Assembly (NCBI RefSeq): GCF_039542385.1
Contig: NZ_BAABIA010000005.1
Location: 62,001-126,000, forward strand
DNA length: 64,000 bases
DNA from: Prosthecobacter algae
Lineage (GTDB): Bacteria; Verrucomicrobiota; Verrucomicrobiia; Verrucomicrobiales; Verrucomicrobiaceae
Reading direction: 5' to 3'
Shown here: piece after piece, positions 46,301-52,262 of the stretch
Layout of the letters: every line of letters starts with the position of its first letter
Numbering within the stretch: the stretch's first letter is position 1
Program-made: the position numbers and the translations under genes
Notes under the pieces: model-generated
Databases searched by the model: none
Told to the model about the DNA's origin: nothing
The model's input: only the letters and a program-made list of their open reading frames with translations

Positions 46301-49047
46301 GCCCTTCTAGCACTGAGAGTCAGGGTGGTGAAGTTAGACGCACCCGTCATTTTAACATTTCTGTCGAAAAACCACTGATTGGCCTGGTCGGTGGCGGCAA
46401 GCGTTACCGCATAGTCCGTTTCAAGAAGGCGGGTCACCCCATTGGCCCCATATTTGACGAATTCATTGTTGGCCCAGGCCCAGCCGCCAATGATGCCATT
46501 GTCCAGCGTCACTCCGCCATTGATCAGGATCTGATTGCGGGTGTTGGTACCCAAGGTGTTGGTCACGGTGCTGGTGACGGTGCCCACAAGTTCACGGCCA
46601 GAAAATTCGACGGTGCTGCCATAGTTGCGAGCCAAGGAGGAAAACCGGAGGGCCGAAGTACCCCCGGCACCTGCTTGGTAAGCATTGATCTGCGACTGCC
46701 CCTGGTTGAGGGTCAGTGCGCCCAACTGCTCAGAAAAGGTATTGGTCGTGCCGTCGTTGATGAATTCGATCACCCCACCCTTGAGGTTGATGTTGGTGCC
46801 ATCTGGCAGGCGGTTGGTGTTGTTTGAGTAACGGTTATTGACCAGATAAAGACCGCCGGCAACGGGCGTCGCACCGACAGTCGCTGGGCGGCCAACGATG
46901 GTCAGATTTGGCAGGGTGCCGTTGATGACACCATCCGTATGGCTCGAGTAAGCGAAGTTAAGGCCCGAGCCAGCAGGAATGTTGGCCGACTTGCTGAGAG
47001 TCACCACACGGTCCACCGGATCAATGGCGGTCACGACAGTATCGGCCTGAATGCCACTACCAGTCACCCGCATGCCCACCACGATGGAGGAACTGTTGGT
47101 GATGGTGACTGTGGAACCGGATGACGTTGGTCCAGAGGTTTTGGCAATCGCAAAATCGCTTTCCAAACGGAGATCCATGTAACGCAGCTTGACGTCGCCA
47201 TTGATGGTGGCCAAACCATCCTGAAAGAACGATGTTTCCTTATCGCCACCGGTGAGGACGGTACCGCGGACGCTGATGGTGCTGCCTGTATTGGCGTAAC
47301 GACCTGTGGCATCAATGCCTCCGACGATCGTGGTGCGGCCCAGCAAGCTGACATTTCGGTTCAGGCCCGAGTCGCCGGCCACGACAAGCGAACCGCCAAT
47401 CTTGCCTCCATCTGTCGCCCCAGCTCCCATGAAATTAAGCGTGCCGTTACGTACGGTGAAAGATCCACCGATGAGGTGGTTTTCAGATGCGCTTCCGCCG
47501 AGGTTCAGGATGCCATTGCCCATTTTTTCCACATTGCCGCTGCCTGAGATGGTCAGGTTCTGGGGCACCGGGGCGCGAACGGGGCCCGAGCCGTCGGGGT
47601 CATCAAAGGTCTTGGTAAAACCCCAGGTTCCCGTGTTGTCGAAAATCAGGGTTCCATTGTTCACCACATCACTGCGGAAGTTGGTAGCCTGACGAAGGAT
47701 GGTCGTGCCGCCGGTCACGGTGAGACCACCCGTGAAGATCATGTTGCCACCCTGAAGGGTCAGCGTACCGGCACCTTCTTTGGTAATGCCAAGCCCGCGT
47801 GTGCCTGCAGTGCCGTCAGCATCCGCCTGCTGAAAGTTGTTGCCGCTGTTGTCGCGGATGAAACCAGTGACATAGGAGTCTGCATTGCCAGCGATTGTCA
47901 GCCTGGAGGCCGTGAAGATCCCTTCCGATTCACGGTTTTCAATGACCGCCAGACTGCCGAGGTCCAAAAGGCGACCCACCGTTTCATTGACGCCCATCAG
48001 CTTGAAATAATTATTGCGACCGCTGCCAGCAAAGCTGTCAAACGTGAGGGTGGCCGTGTCCAGGATCTGATCGTCGTTGCTGCGGCCTGCAAGTAGCTGA
48101 AGCACGGCATGACCGGAGGTGCCGCGGGAGGCATTACCGATGGTGATGTTTCCTCCCACCGCACGACCAGAGCTGGCACCCAGCTCCACCTGGGCTCCCG
48201 TATTCGTGGTGCCACGGTTCCACAACACAAGGTCAAAGTTGCTCCCAGTATTGTTCCCCGTCAGGGACAAAGTGCCGTTGCCATAACTGGTGATGGTATT
48301 GCCATTGCCCGTGATCGTGTTGCTCAGCGTCAGCCGTGAAATCGTCGCTCGGATGTTTAGCTGGTCGTTGAGCGTAACGGGTGCCGTGATGGAATCTGTG
48401 ATACCAGTGATTTTATTGACAAACGCCCCACCCCCATCGCCGCGGTTGTTAAAAGTCAGGCTGCCCCCGGTTCCAGACGCGAAAGTGTAGGTGTTACTGT
48501 TATTAAAAAGGTCCCCCAAAACCATTTTCCCAATGGTGCGATTGCCATCCAAATTAATGGTGCTGTTGACGCCCAAGTCCGTGTGAAAATTCACGGTGGA
48601 GCCTATTCCGCCAGGAGCCGGAGGAGAAATGGTGACTGTAGGAGTCCCAGTGTAACCTGACCCCTGGTTAGTTATCGTGATAAGATCCACGCGCCCGTCC
48701 GCAGTAATAGTAGCAGTCGCAGTAGCGCCAGTGCCACCACCAAGGGTGATCGAGACCGTTGGCACAGCCAGATAACCCGCCCCATTTTTTTGGATGCTAA
48801 TCGCTGTAATCTTATCACCAACTCGTGTGGCAGTTGCCACCGCCTGAATCATCTGCGTCTGCGTGTATCCAGCAACAGCCTGCTGCCAACTGGTGGTCGC
48901 TGTGTTGGTGTTGGAGGAGGCATCCACCTTGGTCAATGAGGCACCCTGCCCGAAAACGGGCCCTTGAGCCATCAAGACCAGACTCAGGGCTGGCACCAGC
49001 CTGAGGGCTGCACGCAGGACTCCAGAGGAAGCGGGGTTAGTTTTCAT
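31399..49047 (-). CDS. Giant autotransporter-repeat surface protein, about 5880 residues
   Basis: Start taken at ATG 49047 (MKTNPASSGV...), with a signal peptide ending near VFGQG. Numerous autotransporter-associated beta-strand repeats are visible, e.g. GAGTLTLQGGNMIFTGGLTV (about residue 424), GGGTLILSGNNTYNGVTFI (2527), GTGTTVLSGTNIYTGNTFV (3135) and GTGVVTLRGNNSTFHGGVSV (4651), predicting a long right-handed beta-helix. A block of delta-60 repeats (IQSDGKIVVGGTF type, about 3490-3830) is embedded in a series of PAIAYYDA...LKYVRA repeats (about 3395-4130). Ig-like domains (VYQWQRS type) span about 4850-5350, then a putative Ig/cadherin-like domain (LPAGLKLDAKTGKITG) and a unique C-terminal 450 residues. 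No beta-barrel translocator is seen at the C-terminus, so export is not by a classical autotransporter. Frame is intact throughout. Confidence 0.92.
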   Translation of the reverse strand: MKTNPASSGVLRAALRLVPALSLVLMAQGPVFGQGASLTKVDASSNTNTATTSWQQAVAGYTQTQMIQAVATATRVGDKITAISIQKNGAGYLAVPTVSITLGGGTGATATATITADGRVDLITITNQGSGYTGTPTVTISPPAPGGIGSTVNFHTDLGVNSTINLDGNRTIGKMVLGDLFNNSNTYTFASGTGGSLTFNNRGDGGGAFVNKITGITDSITAPVTLNDQLNIRATISRLTLSNTITGNGNTITSYGNGTLSLTGNNTGSNFDLVLWNRGTTNTGAQVELGASSGRAVGGNITIGNASRGTSGHAVLQLLAGRSNDDQILDTATLTFDSFAGSGRNNYFKLMGVNETVGRLLDLGSLAVIENRESEGIFTASRLTIAGNADSYVTGFIRDNSGNNFQQADADGTAGTRGLGITKEGAGTLTLQGGNMIFTGGLTVTGGTTILRQATNFRSDVVNNGTLIFDNTGTWGFTKTFDDPDGSGPVRAPVPQNLTISGSGNVEKMGNGILNLGGSASENHLIGGSFTVRNGTLNFMGAGATDGGKIGGSLVVAGDSGLNRNVSLLGRTTIVGGIDATGRYANTGSTISVRGTVLTGGDKETSFFQDGLATINGDVKLRYMDLRLESDFAIAKTSGPTSSGSTVTITNSSSIVVGMRVTGSGIQADTVVTAIDPVDRVVTLSKSANIPAGSGLNFAYSSHTDGVINGTLPNLTIVGRPATVGATPVAGGLYLVNNRYSNNTNRLPDGTNINLKGGVIEFINDGTTNTFSEQLGALTLNQGQSQINAYQAGAGGTSALRFSSLARNYGSTVEFSGRELVGTVTSTVTNTLGTNTRNQILINGGVTLDNGIIGGWAWANNEFVKYGANGVTRLLETDYAVTLAATDQANQWFFDRNVKMTGASNFTTLTLSARRAINSLNIQATTADGAAAANRAVTLGTNILSIESGGLLANHGSHTITGSGSTGYLTVGSPIGTPAELFVTTGTTANSTTASALTLNTAVRDFILEFRGQGAPDVVTMPADSFTMTVPINTATVLQVGMEVTHANLPPGTVITAVDRTQAGVTTITLNKKPTAALAASNANPVAFKGGSVGLVKSGPGTLVMPLTFQNTYTGPTVVNNGILRLRANTNLGTDPSTFQAAHLQINGGTLQFGRDSIAGTAGVRSPDFNDYMITDGNRGITFGDAGGRLEIGHINPSPRLETAGNITQVVNVTITNPIYATGVVELAVRSNVGISEFNSLVLGDEDSENYYGGGIKTEGTYDGKALIYGNNYVNGLFMEGGRVEFFGNNNFSSDIRILSGQLTLYGNNTYNNTSAFTDTITINSATVNLLSESALGTAGIKVNMTDNAQLRFQGTNQTLLSLAGTASSTISNGHSRPTGTGTEQDNPSTLTVQLPINETYNGRLNNGGSSKLNLVKTGPGRLALTSNDSDFTGDVSILEGVIDVTTITFAGGQSALGKGSRGNASEIFIDGGALSFSPRGQQFTNRSFSMGAGIDAATLVANGLNQAARVILGSAFTLYPGTQFEESYLSQPVGLVGAGSRTLTLSGVNTGDNEFQLQLSDKSATEATSLLKAGPGTWALGTAANFSGAVTQQEGVLAVLGNDTLGTSNGIPTTVGLDPANTLTGDIPNGTEVTFPKFYETILPVGLQANRRYYVIASNGTTFQVATSPGSTTAVKLTALKTFNEDFEEIPIYPANVVFVPNIQSVASTVGLDASDTFSGNLINGTAVVFSYGLPNRATITNAQTGATLPGGITTYETYYVVNATGTTFKVAPTPGGTALNLTSNSTGNIIYTASGPGISTSGVNIIGGRLELRNVDYMTHETLTFQGGALSVPAKTTATWAGNLDVQANTTFTVGANSELVLNGNVIGTRSLTQLGEGIIRMRGETITPTQPDASLAELDSNRRTYSVQAGTLILDYGINNNSKLVDVATLVLGGGRRGGILRLQGGSHEEVVNNLSIQPGANQIYRDSGTSTIRLNTISRAEGSSLYFDLARIATVDNLNINNILGGWAIIRDAVVNASWTLRGTVSRNFTANVSTDLLTPTPVGVHYLANGSPVRLTTTGSLPSPLLPNKTYYVVSASAIRFKLSETPAGPPIDILTTGGAGGDVHTVASYQPQRAGPSTLVFMANPDIYPGALGNDIFRVEIDNSGVAGNITSQLTVPPEITPATPLIYRIITTTTKSSANDIVAFVNGTDIVVRNYLSVTSSGSDLILDPGDYGPQLLQGGTNDNGSQELGWARNGSNSLDGLVQVNSVYSANSWQENANTNMVSNTDVQEGSSTYTLRFASSAPIAVTLGGGNEFGGISTLQTGAILVSPTVGANDSSIIGSGSLATLNEGNLRDFMIHQYNEQGDLVIGVPLLNRDPVVRRGRLTSGNRRIISGLTTTAGLEVGATVAGPGIPGSTVIAAILDSNTVRLNNEGPNSDTRVELTFTVAGNQIKRFGTTQSSTTQNRINGVVNPITGALSTSDIYINMPISGPGIPAGALVGSIVNESDITLNTNHFFNAEPEGIVSEFTLTPSVGVQKLGGGTLILSGNNTYNGVTFIADGVLRAQNLTDGGIAGSLGASTNTAANLVFNGGTLQYIGENNSNNRNFTITDFARIDIGHEKTTSIFNGSISLSGTIGASDRLEKTGSGTLEMRGGGSLNEIKVDEGKLRVQLVDLNPAPGSGNISNLGQNGLASLRLAGGIFEVRGAAETNSGQTFGGSLFVDEGASKVIATSVSGFDPNNLRIGAQARTTTLTLMGGEETTRVLRASGGTVHFVENPETNSGAANIILNTNLFDRAQILPWAVYQNTADTGTPGVNNFASISLTSAGVVSADSLFLHDLGSFFMNANNWGTVEPGTAVDASEGGTLQVNFTSGITATTGSKVLLVSPVQTVNFNRLLVGMSVFGLGIPADTQIESLDPITFTITLTKESTGDFSDTAYLFEQKRTFFGRVGLVDPNKPEDDSVNVEFGRDRELNTLRYYSDADSTITIDEDSTMRLTSGAILVASNVRGGSKNIVGPGNITGVAAAGDSSDFIVHNYNPSSDFTIGANIVDNVLRLELPRAGLPALGAGSIEAGQTTLNSNGRAFQIFNRIHPGMEVTGPGLQTDTFVVATVTLLNQIVLSKPALTTHIDATYIFRSTTNFVQSGTGTTVLSGTNIYTGNTFVHGGVLRLDSATALPGGISTSAPLATSSHIIVKDGVIGLGSGDFTRNLGTAANQIEFKGSGGFAAYGSNRLVNFGGAGARLRFGNDGFVTDGSSLILGASDATHKVTIVNPIDLGSFSQVVRVNNGPADIEGELSGTLSGVGKLIKFGQGTLRLSGQSTHTGGIEISDGRLVVANVPNVLGLGAGAVSLGTSNTNTSKNAAIELAVEGGNVSKNINVGNVNSRGPNWLARGTVDTSASDLGTHSSMALVNGNPAIAYYDASTQDLKYVRAADARGNTWLPPVTLASRGDVGKYPSLSVINGTPAVSYYDATNGTLCYIRSTDSSGVFWAASVIADSSPVSAIGIQSDGKIVVGGTFTEFDGVAQTRLARFSSTGVLDTGFNVTVSGEVRAIVIQSDDSIIIAGAFTKVKGSGAGQTETDRNNIARLSSSGALDAGYNPNADNTVRTLLLQPDGSLLVGGVFSNIGGSGRNRLARLTSAGIADAFNPNVDGEIFALALEADGSVLLGGSFLNVSGQSRNRLARVNSAGVLQAFNPNANNVVRGIVVAGDGNIYVGGLFSTLVGTGSGTTFTRNRLARLLPDGKVDFTYGVEVNAEIRSMRLLASGKIAVLGIFSGVGQTSVNFLANLNPDGSVDTSFAPNPDYEVRAIAQQTDGKLVVGGLFSNIGGGTQHMLGRLNVNGTQDVSFLRKVNDRGQFTSLASANTGSPVNGVPAIAYYDVAQSDLRYVRAVDVNGNDWVPSRRLDGAGGLNVGEGTSMKIANIGGDIIVENPTNGTATITTLSNLGNPAIAYYDQQNGNLKYILSYDSAGDAWSTPEILENIGTGGGHLSLEIVNGFPGIAYYKNTNNPPTAPRGLYYIHATHVGGLTSNFGAGVTQPIVGVSFESAFGAPQLLDSGNAASPGQDIVGQYPSLTVVNGQPTTAAGTPAVAYYDATRKDLKYVRANTASGMPTGSWGQPIIVVNSANDVGRYTSMIMTDGVPGISYQDFNEELDERRLKFVHLTDASGYSKLTFTGDTTLSGGMNLDGMAIVSPENGSTVTVTGALTGSGGFRLNTDGTLVINSSNNNFGGGLGEQDNGSARVVIRTGNLLLGSSTALGINTSGINNPAWHGRVDLGDRNGNPFLTNPQVSVLRATSGTSVLAGGGSFDAGLGAGTFVNVANVVDGFTFTTSDINSLVLVKDELAHPERNGVYLVSIPNGQPAGTMNLVRAPALDALNEFVYGTKVGVQTGSKANEIYFLASLVKTVNTSPVLWAQTLTVDRATTGFSLTRDKGRFDATHNGLFSNAGGPGAFVEIDTTIDGRTFTEADVGTLILVKDELENPAWNGVYQVIYSAGLQLDGTMNLVRAPELDQLAELTYGTQARVTNGTHAGEAYFIASQVSDLNNSPVLWTRDVADGDLSLRTAVSGLTISQAIDVNARQGAGSMSLGSATSMTTGNATFTGDITLRDNQAQIAEIQKLNLDSNILSGYGVSINGNITEARGTAGLDSNNNPLPADSLSLVKTGTGVVTLRGNNSTFHGGVSVNEGTLLVMNTNVTTGSATGSGTVRVNAGAVLGGIGRIGGPVELVGTGTGIETRATLRIGDPTVTSPEEKLTLGGPLTVGANSVVEFTLGANNLTKLAGTSVNITETGRLLVQLAAGYNPAINTSFDILDLTGSLTFGPGNLSDYVRLPGQYLWDTSTLLSQGVIRITGLTDDVEITAQPVAIAVNPGLGTIANFSVTVAGSPQFVYQWQRSINGGAFENIGDPVRSSQLTNTFSKTGIFEADQGLYRVVVTNGEGAFTATSNPVLLTVNDPPVIAVQPLPQSANPNGSVSFTVQLDLINGGPPPYAFQWRRGTTNINSGGRFSVTSDAQTGFSTLTITGLLESDEDSNYNVVPSNLAGNGPVSNLVSLTVNNPVVITSPPTSVQVSTGDIAFFRVIATGTPTLTYQWQRREAGGVFANIPGETASTLRIAGITNNDNGDEVRVEVTNSVGTVPSAVASISVVEGVPNIQLQPESYTLVQGENLELITRVGGAQTGRTVVWKRNKGAIKLGDTVVGGVTSKISVTEELDGTVLVSTLRIENITPALAGEFTVEAKNVNVTKPTLSVPGTGQVVVASNPDVNLPASNKPKTKATMTVLAMGPKGVTIGYKWKRLVNSVFVDIPAEDLLDFTGVTTKTLTINNVEVADRGTYACEITGVGDPAVRMAGTHHLKVYTEGADLEEIEFPFAMVGSDFEYQIPVDFGVDGSKTPVSYAAAGLPAGLKLDAKTGKITGRPTKAGAFAVKVSAINALGTSKTDPINPVLTVQAIPEGAVGVFAGWIPRDELNGELGGRFDMTVTALGTFSGRVTLGGNIHAFKGILDIDLDPDTGVPQSPNATITIARTGKPVPPPLTLTFALNPDQNRLASASLSTTVQQEVDGQIEFVDLEVAFTGWRNKWSKNLPANPYLNELAVSDSPVEKPPVSGYYTFALMPPDASADTIPQGDSYASFTVNALGGLSMVGRTADGQTITGAQFVGPNGEIVMYQALYKAPLRGSLVGQITLNKVDDGKYADNIISASPGTAPTWSCPPNPKATSYLAGFGPITLTVTGGAYEDPTRKPVHSDDVGPFPLILGIARTLVEADNKDNATLLFSQDGIEGIGPLMTPNLPYPGSTDKVDVTAKNTVVVPKQISGGINVNPYGTTLTVTAKTGAIRGTVMVQQLLLGKLVKRTAAYQGLIVRTDEGLRGVGYYLMVKRSNEKVPLISNQVLFSPAP

Positions 49048-49130
49048 AAGCAAGGAGGGGGGGGAACTGAAAGGTTGGTTACGGCCAATTGTCCTGGCAA
49101 ACGGGGGGGAGACAATTACACAAACGAAGG

Positions 49131-49658
49131 CTAATTATTCGCCAGACCCGTGTTGGCGACCAACTGGGTGAAGACTTTGACCGGAATCGTTGAGGCAGGG
49201 GCATCAAAATTAAAATCCCGCAGCGGGGCAGCGATCATTTTGATCATCACGCGGCGGAGGTTCTGATTGGGGGTCATGCTCCCATCATTGTTAGGCAAGC
49301 GCACATCAAGCGGGGGAATGTTCACCTGAACGACGTAGCTGAGCATGATGCTGAAATCGCCGCCTCCTGCCTCGCCTTCCACCAGCTCCAGGCCTTGATC
49401 GTCAAAATAACGGACCTGTTTAGGGGTGAGATCCAGTGTGGCCCAGTCAGCCGACTGCATTTCGCCGACGATGAGGTCCACAATGCGGGTCTCCGCTTGT
49501 TCATTGGCCGTCTTGCGGGACATTTCCAGCCCGTGTGGCAAGAGGCCCAGGATCGTCACCACGCCAAGAGCCATGATGCCGACGGCCATGACCACTTCGA
49601 CCAAGGAAAACCCGCGACGTAGAGACTGACGGGATGGGAGAGAGAGAGAGGTGTTCAT
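49131..49658 (-). CDS. Verru_Chthon cassette protein B (prepilin-like)
   Basis: 175 residues. Leader with SLRR then GFSLVEVVMAVGIMALGVVT, a prepilin motif (G/F cleavage, Glu at +5) like PilV/GspI. The rest (ILGLLPHGLEMSRKTANEQA, ETRIVDLIVGEMQSADW) matches cassette protein B. It is the first gene of the locus and lies 84 bases before the giant gene, separated by that gene from its partners A, C and D. Confidence 0.85.
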   Translation of the reverse strand: MNTSLSLPSRQSLRRGFSLVEVVMAVGIMALGVVTILGLLPHGLEMSRKTANEQAETRIVDLIVGEMQSADWATLDLTPKQVRYFDDQGLELVEGEAGGGDFSIMLSYVVQVNIPPLDVRLPNNDGSMTPNQNLRRVMIKMIAAPLRDFNFDAPASTIPVKVFTQLVANTGLANN

Positions 49659-49712
49659 GGTGGGAGAGACTCCGGGCTAGTATGAAGGACTGATATTTCC
49701 GGTATTTTGTTC

Positions 49713-49742
49713 AGAATAGCGGAAGGGGCCATGTAGCGTCAA
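49713..49742 (-). promoter_or_regulatory. Promoter for cassette B and the giant gene
   Basis: Minus strand TTGACG (49742-49737), an 18-base spacer and TATTCT (49718-49713), 55 bases before the B start codon. Good -35, moderate -10. Confidence 0.45.
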
Positions 49743-50158
49743 TTCAAATACATGGTAAATACCAACTTGCGAAGACCCCATGCTGTTGAGATTTTGTTGC
49801 AAAATGCGCCAAAAGAGCCGTTCCCTGGGGGATTTTGCCGCCAAATGGCCCTTTTTTGCCGTGCAGTTGTAACTTGGCCGCTAATTCGGCGATGCGAGGC
49901 TCCGTGGCCGTGACCGTTTCATTTGGGGCTCAAATGGGTCAAAAATGGGATATAGGATCAGTTCACCCCAGACCTTTTCCCAGGCCGTGATCTACGAATG
50001 GACGAGAGAGGCTGAATACAGATTATACCCGATCCACCTGGAGTATTTTCACCTGACTACCAGCGCTTTCTGGCTGATGCAGGCTAGCTTTAAAGCGGAG
50101 CTTTAGTCGCAAGCGAATCGCATCAAGGCGATGCCCTTCTCCATCAGAGCCAACGTAC
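49743..50158. other. Intergenic stretch between the surface locus and the L,D-transpeptidase gene
   Basis: About 415 bases. No reading frame of note, no clear terminator for the transpeptidase gene and no tRNA. It may hold upstream regulatory DNA for the surface locus; I see nothing specific. Confidence 0.4.
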
Positions 50159-51259
50159 TTATTTCTTCCAGAAAAACAGCCGCAAGCCGCGCTTGGGTTC
50201 CGTTGCAGGCGGCTCCACCACCTCGGCAGCCCGCACTTCCTCCGCCTTCACCGCCTTGGCATACACCGGCGGGCGCGGCACGGGCGCGGGGCCCTCAATG
50301 ATGACCGTCATGCCCTGCGTGATCATTTTCACCAAGCGCACCACGTCCCAATTGGCCGTGCGCATGCAGCCGTGGCTGGCGCTGCGACCGATGGTCTGCG
50401 GCTGATTGGTGCCGTGAATGCCGATGCCAGGCTTGTTCAGGCCGATCCACATCACCCCCACCGGGTTGTTTGGCCCCAGGGGGAGCTGGAAGTAGCTGCT
50501 GCTGCGCACCCCATACTCCAGCACACTCTTATCCCAGCGGAAGGTGGGCATCTGCGCGATGCCTGAAATGCGCCACGTGCCCGGTGGTGTCGCCAAGTGT
50601 CCACTCCCTGGAGTGATCGGCAGCGTGGCCAGCAGCTTTTCCCCTTCATACAGGCGCAGGCGCTTTTCCCGCGTGTCGATCTTGATCACCCGCGTGAGAA
50701 ATTCCGGCACCTCGGGCAGCTTGGCGATCTGCGTCAGCTCCTCGATGAGGAAAGGCTGCACGCTTGGCACCTTCACCGCATCCCCTGGCTTCAGGGCCGC
50801 CATCTTCATGGGTCGATTGACATATTCAATCAATTCGGGCGAGCAGTGAAAGCGCTCCGTCAAAAACTCCAGCAGCGAATCGTACGGCAGGTACTTCTTC
50901 TTGCTCTGGGCGGAGGGCTGGCTGGGCAGATCCCCCACGTATTTCAGGTCCTCCGGGCGGATGGTGTAGGTGGTGTACACCTCTGGCACGCTGCTGAGAT
51001 CCAGCGTGTGCGCCGCCACCTCCGTCTCTGGCAGGCCCTGCGTGCGCTGGTAAAGCTTCAGCGCCTGGGTGGTGATGTCCCCCGGCCGCCCATCCACCTT
51101 CCCCGGGCCGAAAAGCTGCGTATCGAGGAAAATCTGCAGCCGTAGGATGTCCTCCACCGGCTCCGGTGCCGCAGGCAGCGGGTCCGGGATCACCGCCCAG
51201 GCAGGCAAAACGAGCGCCAGGACGAGCGTGGGAACCAAGGAAGAAAACAGCTTTTTCAT
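50159..51259 (-). CDS. L,D-transpeptidase (YkuD domain)
   Basis: 366 residues from MKKLFSSLVPTLVLALVLPA, a clean signal peptide; GGAG 6-9 bases upstream supports ATG 51259 over a start 8 codons earlier. Order: a peptidoglycan-binding-like region (LFGPGKVDGRPGDITTQALK), a LysM-like segment (LTERFHCSPELIEYVNRPMK) and the YkuD catalytic domain with IGIHGTNQPQTIGRSASHGC followed by MR, giving catalytic Cys and two His. The C-terminus is Pro/Glu/Lys-rich. It makes 3-3 cross-links or attaches proteins to peptidoglycan in the periplasm. Confidence 0.92.
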   Translation of the reverse strand: MKKLFSSLVPTLVLALVLPAWAVIPDPLPAAPEPVEDILRLQIFLDTQLFGPGKVDGRPGDITTQALKLYQRTQGLPETEVAAHTLDLSSVPEVYTTYTIRPEDLKYVGDLPSQPSAQSKKKYLPYDSLLEFLTERFHCSPELIEYVNRPMKMAALKPGDAVKVPSVQPFLIEELTQIAKLPEVPEFLTRVIKIDTREKRLRLYEGEKLLATLPITPGSGHLATPPGTWRISGIAQMPTFRWDKSVLEYGVRSSSYFQLPLGPNNPVGVMWIGLNKPGIGIHGTNQPQTIGRSASHGCMRTANWDVVRLVKMITQGMTVIIEGPAPVPRPPVYAKAVKAEEVRAAEVVEPPATEPKRGLRLFFWKK

Positions 51260-51483
51260 AAGAAACTCCAGAAATGAGCTCAAGGGATGCCATAAGGCCC
51301 CCTTTCAATCTCGCATTCATCAAGGGTTTCCAGAGGCTGGTCAAGTGACTGTACAAGACGATGACATGGAGACCCGCCTATAGCTGAAAAATGAAATAGT
51401 TCGCTGATTCGGGGCTGTTTTGAGCGTAATTAGCTTCCCAGTTGCAGGCGTGCGCCGCTGCCGCGAAGCTGGGTCCCCCAACC

Positions 51484-52260
51484 ATGACTCCAGACCGGAT
51501 CGCGCTCCTTCTTTCCACCTTCGCCTTTTTGGCGGCGGTGGTACCAGCGTTGCGCGCGCTGCAGACCGGGGACTGGCGCCGGGGAATGGCCCAAAAGCTG
51601 ACCATGGCCCTGGGTTTTGTCTTTCAAACCGGGGCTATTTACCTGCGGGGGCAGGTGGTGGGGCAGTGCCCGATGAAAAGTGTCTCGGATATCCTGGTCT
51701 TCATCGCCTGGAGTGTGGTGCTGCTGTATTTCCTGGTGGGTACGACGTACCGGGTGTCCCTCCTGGGCATGTTCACCGCGCCTCTAGTCGCGGCCATGCA
51801 CGGGCTGGCCTTTGCCCTGCCGGGTGCGTTTCCAGACTATGCGGCGAAGCCGAAGATTGATGCGTGGGTGGAGCTTCATGCCGCCCTGGCCCTGGTGGCC
51901 TACGCCGCCTTTGCCCTGGCCTGCGTCACAGGCGTGATGTACCTGCTTCAAGAGCGCTTCCTGAAGCGCCACCTCATCGGCGGCCTGTTTTATCAATTGC
52001 CGCCCATCCAGGGCCTGGCGAAGGCCATCCAGCGCCAGGTGCTGCTGGGGCTGATCCTGCTGAGCGCCAGCCTGGCCATCACCTTCAAGCTGGACACGCC
52101 CATCACGAATCCGAAGCTCATTTTCGCCTGGGGGGTCTGGGGCCTGTACGCCGTCATGGGCTTCATCGCCTGGCGGCACGCGCTTTCCCCCCGGCAGACG
52201 GCCTGGCTAGCTGCGGTGGGGTTTGTCATCCCCTTCATTTCCCTCTGGCTCGTCACCTGA
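51484..52260 (+). CDS. CcsA/HemX-like cytochrome c assembly membrane protein
   Basis: 258 residues from MTPDRIALLLSTFAFLAAVV (an upstream in-frame ATG is less likely). Eight or so hydrophobic segments and the pattern WVELHAALALVAYAAFALAC ... GVMYLLQERFLKRH match the CcsA/HemX family, whose members handle heme in cytochrome c maturation or influence HemA levels. It ends 2 bases before hemA, an arrangement known from hemX-hemA loci, so translational coupling is likely. Confidence 0.8.
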   Translation: MTPDRIALLLSTFAFLAAVVPALRALQTGDWRRGMAQKLTMALGFVFQTGAIYLRGQVVGQCPMKSVSDILVFIAWSVVLLYFLVGTTYRVSLLGMFTAPLVAAMHGLAFALPGAFPDYAAKPKIDAWVELHAALALVAYAAFALACVTGVMYLLQERFLKRHLIGGLFYQLPPIQGLAKAIQRQVLLGLILLSASLAITFKLDTPITNPKLIFAWGVWGLYAVMGFIAWRHALSPRQTAWLAAVGFVIPFISLWLVT

Positions 52261-52262
52261 CC

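Noticed and set aside
31399-49047. Possible frameshifts or assembly repeats in the giant gene
   Set aside because: The minus-strand frame is continuous with family motifs throughout; repeats differ enough that collapse is not evident.
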